Positions 41,387 through 44,649 of a stretch of 44,649 nt of DNA are shown here, piece after piece. Numbering within the stretch: the stretch's first letter is position 1; every line of letters begins with the position of its first letter. Source of the DNA: Deltaproteobacteria bacterium. Lineage in GTDB: Bacteria > Desulfobacterota > BSN033 > UBA1163. The notes beneath the pieces are model-generated. The model was not told where the DNA came from. It saw only the letters and a list, made by a program, of their open reading frames with translations, and ran no database searches. Location of the stretch: NCBI GenBank assembly GCA_018333535.1, contig JAGXTA010000170.1, forward strand, positions 1-44,649, read 5' to 3'. Position numbers and translations under genes: made by a program.

Positions 41387-42544
41387 TTATATCTCTCCCG
41401 CCTCGTACGCCTTCACAAAGGCTCCAACCACCTCCTGATCAAATTGCGTGCCGGAACACCTCCTCAATTCCTTGATGGCCATCTCCTTACTGAGGGCCCT
41501 GCGATAGGGCCGGTCCATGGTCATGGCATCGTAAGTGTCGGCAACCGCCACAATCTTTGCGATGATCGGAATCTTCTCCCCTTTCAGACCTTCCGGATAT
41601 CCTGTGCCATCCAACTGTTCATGATGGTATTTGACCCCTGGAATGATATTTTTCAGTTGCTTGATATGGTCGATGATCTCCGCTCCCATATCGGCGTGTT
41701 GTTTGATCGCATTGTACTCTTCGGGGTTCAATCGATCCGGCTTCCTGAGGATTTGATCATCAATTCCGATCTTGCCGATATCGTGAAGCACGGCGGATAT
41801 CTTCAACCACTTCATCTCTAAGGGCTTCAATGGGAGGTGCTTTGCCGTGGCCAAACTATATGCCGTGACCCTCTGCGTATGTCCACCCGTATACGGGTCC
41901 CGTTTTTCGATCGCATCGGCAAGCGATTCAGCCGTTTGAAAGAACATATCCTCCAGCTCCTGGTAGAGCCGGGCATTGTCCAGTGCGATGGCCACCTGGT
42001 CAGCCAGAGAGGTGAAGAGGGAAAGATCCTCCTCGTCAAAGCCTTCCCCTTCCTTCTTATTGATCGCCTCCAGAACCCCGATCGTCCTCTCTTTGACTTT
42101 GACGGGGACACAGATGATGTTTCTCGTCTTAAATTCCGTCCTCTCATCCACCCCCTTAAAAAAACGGGAGTCCTTCTCGGGAGCATTGACGATCAACGGT
42201 TCTCCTTTCTGCGCCACCCATCCAGCGATGCCTTCTCCGATGTTAAGGGTGATCTTCTTAATCGCCTCTTCTTGATCTCCCAGGGCCACCTCAAAGTAGA
42301 GCTGGTTCTTCTCTTCGTCGATGAGGAGGAGAGAGCCTACCTCTGCCTTCATTAACTGGGTGGCGGCTTCCATCGCCCTCCTGCGAACCTCTTTATGGTC
42401 CAGCGTAGAGTTGAGGATCTGGCCCAGGTGGGAAAGCAGGCTAAGCCTTTCGGTTTTCTCCTCAATCCGTTTCAACTTGTCCATCCATCCATTCAGGTTC
42501 ACATTTTTATTGGGGTGATCCTTGTTAGCCAATTTCTTCTCCAT
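41387..42544 (-). CDS. GAF plus HD-GYP domain protein, probable cyclic-di-GMP phosphodiesterase
   Basis: A 385-residue cytoplasmic protein: a GAF domain (about 30-195) and an HD-GYP domain with HDIGKIGIDDQI, a GGHTQRV segment and HHEQLDGTGYPEGL, the GYP motif. HD-GYP domains hydrolyse cyclic-di-GMP or related cyclic dinucleotides; GAF probably senses a small ligand. Its stop is followed by repeat sequence. It starts at an ATG next to the stop of the PGPGW gene (42545), so both genes share one transcript. Confidence 0.92.
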   Translation of the reverse strand: MEKKLANKDHPNKNVNLNGWMDKLKRIEEKTERLSLLSHLGQILNSTLDHKEVRRRAMEAATQLMKAEVGSLLLIDEEKNQLYFEVALGDQEEAIKKITLNIGEGIAGWVAQKGEPLIVNAPEKDSRFFKGVDERTEFKTRNIICVPVKVKERTIGVLEAINKKEGEGFDEEDLSLFTSLADQVAIALDNARLYQELEDMFFQTAESLADAIEKRDPYTGGHTQRVTAYSLATAKHLPLKPLEMKWLKISAVLHDIGKIGIDDQILRKPDRLNPEEYNAIKQHADMGAEIIDHIKQLKNIIPGVKYHHEQLDGTGYPEGLKGEKIPIIAKIVAVADTYDAMTMDRPYRRALSKEMAIKELRRCSGTQFDQEVVGAFVKAYEAGEI

Positions 42545-42790
42545 TCAACCCTTTTTAAACCAACGTCTCATCCTCTCTCTCCACTTCTCCATTCGTTCAT
42601 GATAGTGGGGATGACGTTCTTCAAGATGTTTCAACCATCGCTTCACCATTTCGCTTCGTGAGGATAGGATGGCCAGGCCGATCATGATGAAGAGGATCCC
42701 CTGAAGAACAGGGAGAAAGAGGCCCAACACACCTAATCCAACCAAGAACCATCCGACGATGAGAATTCCAATTCTCATAAACTTTTCCAT
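42545..42790 (-). CDS. PGPGW-family small membrane protein
   Basis: An 81-residue protein with two close helices (IGILIVGWFLVGLGVLGLFLPVL and ILFIMIGLAILSS), a short loop with LPVLQG, and a charged cytoplasmic tail with many arginines and histidines (HLEERHPHYHERMEKWRERM). It fits the PGPGW putative transmembrane family; function unknown. An ATG at 42778 is an alternative start. It diverges from the ECF sigma gene. Confidence 0.75.
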   Translation of the reverse strand: MEKFMRIGILIVGWFLVGLGVLGLFLPVLQGILFIMIGLAILSSRSEMVKRWLKHLEERHPHYHERMEKWRERMRRWFKKG

Positions 42791-42886
42791 TTGCTCAACC
42801 TGACCGAAAGTTTTACACTAATAGATAAATAAAATCAAGGCGATTGAATATTGACTCCTGTTTTTCGTCTAAAGAGGTAAAGGGCG

Positions 42887-43456
42887 GTGAACGATAGGGA
42901 AGCGGAACTGATTTCCCGTTGCCAGCGGGGCGATCAGGACGCATTGAAAGGGATCTTCGATCAGTATCATAAGAAGGTCTATCGAATCGCCTATGGAGTG
43001 GTGAGGCATAGAGAAGATGCCCTCGATGTGGTTCAGGAGGTCTTTATCAAACTCTTTCGTTCGATTAAGGATTTTAAGGGAAAATCGGCTTTTTATACCT
43101 ATCTTTACCGCTTGACCATGAATACAGCCATTGACCACTCCAGGAAGGCGAAGAGGGCTCTGTTTTTTAGCCTGGATGAGGAGGGGAGTTTTCAACCCTC
43201 CGATGCACAGGAGAAAAGACCCGATCATATTGCAGCCCAAAAGGAGCTGGAGGAAAAAGTGAGATGGGCGATCGATCAGCTTCCTCAGGATCAGAAGGCA
43301 ACCCTGATTTACAGAGAGATCGAGGAGCTTTCTTATCAGGAGATCGCCGGGGCGATGGGATGTTCAATCGGGACAGTTATGTCCCGTCTCCATTACGGAA
43401 GGAAGAAGCTCCAGGATTTATTAAAGGACATTGTGAAAGGCAGAGAGGGCCAATGA
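42887..43456 (+). CDS. ECF-type RNA polymerase sigma factor
   Basis: A 189-residue sigma-70 family protein: region 2 (DALKGIFDQYHKKVYRIAYG...DALDVVQEVFIKLF, then YTYLYRLTMNTAIDH) and region 4 (LPQDQKATLIYREIEELSYQEIAGAMGCSIGTVMSRLHYGRKKL), with no regions 1 or 3. It starts at GTG with AAAGAGG upstream. The next gene encodes its probable anti-sigma factor and overlaps by four bases (ATGA). Confidence 0.93.
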   Translation: MNDREAELISRCQRGDQDALKGIFDQYHKKVYRIAYGVVRHREDALDVVQEVFIKLFRSIKDFKGKSAFYTYLYRLTMNTAIDHSRKAKRALFFSLDEEGSFQPSDAQEKRPDHIAAQKELEEKVRWAIDQLPQDQKATLIYREIEELSYQEIAGAMGCSIGTVMSRLHYGRKKLQDLLKDIVKGREGQ

Positions 43457-43968
43457 AAGATTCCTGTTCATCTACCTCACAACTTTTGGAAAGATATTTC
43501 GATCGGCAGGCGACTGATGAAGAAAGGTCTCTTGTCGAAAGACATCTTCCTCTTTGTCAGACCTGCCACGAAAGGCTGAGGGTGCTCGAGGGATTGAGAA
43601 AGGCTATAAAAACCCCTGTCGATGAGGCCCTGAAGGAAGAGACCTTTCCCTGGGTCTGGGAAAAAATCGAGAGAGAAATCCGTCTGGGAAAGAAACCCTC
43701 CTGGCAGGAATCCGTTCGGTCATGGATTGATCTTTCTCCCCTTTTCCGAAAAAAGGTATGGATCCCCATAATGGCGGCTGCAATCATTCTCATCCTGGTC
43801 ACCTCGCCTCTTCTTTTCTTTAAAAAAGACCCTTCCTATTCGGAGCGATCTGTAGTAGAATATGTCGAAAGTGAGGTTTACAATGTCATGGTCTATGAAT
43901 CAGAAAAGGCAAAGGTGACCGTCATATGGCTCTTCGAGGGACCGCAAAACGAATCTCCAGCTTCATGA
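43453..43968 (+). CDS. Membrane anti-sigma factor with zinc-finger (ZAS) domain
   Basis: A 171-residue protein. The N-terminal 50 residues have RHLPLCQTCHERL, the H-x3-C-x2-C ZAS zinc motif that holds ECF sigma factors. One membrane helix is visible (WIPIMAAAIILILVTSPLLFF, about 100-120), then a short external part. The ATG overlaps the sigma stop (ATGA), so it is translationally coupled. It should hold the sigma factor inactive until an envelope signal. Confidence 0.88.
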   Translation: MKDSCSSTSQLLERYFDRQATDEERSLVERHLPLCQTCHERLRVLEGLRKAIKTPVDEALKEETFPWVWEKIEREIRLGKKPSWQESVRSWIDLSPLFRKKVWIPIMAAAIILILVTSPLLFFKKDPSYSERSVVEYVESEVYNVMVYESEKAKVTVIWLFEGPQNESPAS

Positions 43969-44405
43969 AAAAATGGACTCCTCTTCTGGTCTTTCTTTTC
44001 ATCCTGTTCTTAGCATTTCCACCCATGGCGACTGCCCAGGTTCAAACTCGGGTACGGGTCATTGAGGCTTCCAATGTCGGTAGCGTCATCGATCCCTCCC
44101 TAAGGGATTTACACGGTCAACTGGGTTCCCTCTTCAGATATACTTCCTATCGCCTCCTGAGAGATGAGAGGATAAATCTTTCCCCTAACCAGCCTGCCTC
44201 GGTTCCGGTTCATCAGGGAAGATCCATAGAGATCACCCAGGTGGGGCTTCAGGCTAATATGGCTGAATTAAGAGTGAGGATAAAACGGGATGGAGCGGAT
44301 CTGCTCAATACCCAGGTCAGGCTCTCTCCCGGAAGGACGGTTCTCATCGGTGGCCCAAAACATGGCGAAGGAGTGGTTATCTTAGCCCTCTCCGCCAGTT
44401 TTTAA
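43965..44405 (+). CDS. Secreted protein of the sigma/anti-sigma operon, unrecognised
   Basis: About 146 residues from the ATG at 43965, which overlaps the anti-sigma stop by ATGA. A signal peptide (WTPLLVFLFILFLAFPPMATA) is followed by a beta-rich mature part (TRVRVIEASNVG, AELRVRIKRDG, RTVLIGGPKHGEGVVILALSA). I recognise no family. As the third gene of this operon it may be a sensor or target in the cell envelope. Its TAA stop (44403-44405) coincides with the first bases of the insertion sequence, so its native C-terminus may have been altered. Confidence 0.75.
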   Translation: MKKWTPLLVFLFILFLAFPPMATAQVQTRVRVIEASNVGSVIDPSLRDLHGQLGSLFRYTSYRLLRDERINLSPNQPASVPVHQGRSIEITQVGLQANMAELRVRIKRDGADLLNTQVRLSPGRTVLIGGPKHGEGVVILALSASF

Positions 44406-44649
44406 TTAGAGTCTGTTTATAAACTGCAACATGATGTATTACAATACGTTAGACGAGATTATCACAAAAATCAAGTTGCAGGAGGAGGAGGATGAAGATA
44501 CTCAATGATCTGAGGTTGAAGTTAGAGAAACCGTTCTGGGCATTAGATCCGGAATTGGCATTAATCGATACGATCTTGAATGAGAATCCGAGGCTTTATG
44601 AGATAATAGCCCCGGACATTGTGGAGTTGAACAGAAGCAGTAAAGTGGG
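44403..44649 (+). mobile_element. Left end of an insertion sequence, truncated by the window
   Basis: The element starts with TAATTAGAGTCTGTTTATAA, identical to the left end of the MITE at 26402-26584. A transposase gene begins inside at 44492. The right end is outside the window. Its left tip sits on the stop codon of the secreted-protein gene. Confidence 0.8.
44492..44649 (+). CDS. Transposase, N-terminal part (runs off window)
   Basis: An ATG at 44492 with GGAGGAGGAGG upstream opens a frame to the window end. It begins MKILNDLRLKLEKPFWALD and continues with PELALIDTILNENPRLYEIIA and IVELNRSS, like N-termini of DDE transposases. The family cannot be named from 53 residues. It is the probable source of transposase for the MITE at 26402. 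Confidence 0.6.
   Translation, partial: MKILNDLRLKLEKPFWALDPELALIDTILNENPRLYEIIAPDIVELNRSSKV

Noticed and set aside
42820-42886. Autoregulated ECF promoter ending GTCTAAA upstream of the sigma gene
   Set aside because: The -10-like GTCTAAA is present but no GGAAC-type -35 lies at the needed distance.

Overview
This 44.6 kb window reads as chromosomal DNA of an anaerobic, probably Desulfobacterota (deltaproteobacterial) organism. That placement is an inference from multiheme c-type cytochromes, a DUF2284 protein, an AmmeMemoRadiSam-type Memo protein, FmdB and PGPGW proteins, sigma-54 control and dense GAF/two-component signalling; there is no rRNA or other phylogenetic marker. The genetic code is standard, because TGA serves as stop in many ATGA gene overlaps. 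No tRNA, rRNA, CRISPR array or prophage was seen.

Left end (1-3.9 kb): the 3' end of a transposase gene, an IS1380-type element whose transposase is cut by an in-frame TGA, then an octaheme hydroxylamine-oxidoreductase-like cytochrome ending in a strong terminator, followed by a gene-free stretch with a long inverted repeat. Next (3.9-8.8 kb) come a three-GAF hybrid histidine kinase, a DUF2284 metal-binding protein and an M48/TPR metalloprotease, all on the minus strand. Between 9.0 and 12.3 kb lies a minus-strand operon headed by a good sigma-54 promoter: two paralogous small membrane proteins, a stand-alone receiver, a nine-heme membrane-anchored cytochrome c, a cytochrome b and a 55-residue basic protein. 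A sigma-54 activator of the NtrC family follows at 12.8-14.2 kb and is an obvious candidate regulator. This is the most coherent little-described unit in the window: a probable quinone-linked, periplasm-facing electron-transfer module.

The middle (14.3-29 kb) is housekeeping and stress: HAD phosphatase, PP1-like phosphatase, YjbQ, a transglutaminase-like protein, a Memo-like protein fused to an N-terminal PqqD-like region and paired with Lon, a zinc-ribbon/acidic small-protein pair, a heterodimeric ABC exporter with one degenerate ATP site, and a large HEAT-repeat protein. The right part (29-44.6 kb) holds an EamA transporter, small envelope proteins (DUF4870, OmpA, a secreted beta-type protein, a Yip1 protein with an 11-residue repeat tail), a VapBC-type toxin-antitoxin pair, a two-cluster ferredoxin behind an FNR/CRP-like site, an MBL-fold hydrolase, FmdB, an MFS transporter, the MrfA/MrfB-like repair helicase and nuclease, an HD-GYP protein, and an ECF sigma/anti-sigma/secreted-protein operon.

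Gaps between genes are rich in short non-autonomous repeats. At least three MITE-like families are visible. One, at 26402-26584, carries the same terminal sequence as the insertion sequence entering the window at 44403, whose transposase begins at 44492. The window therefore starts and ends in transposon DNA.
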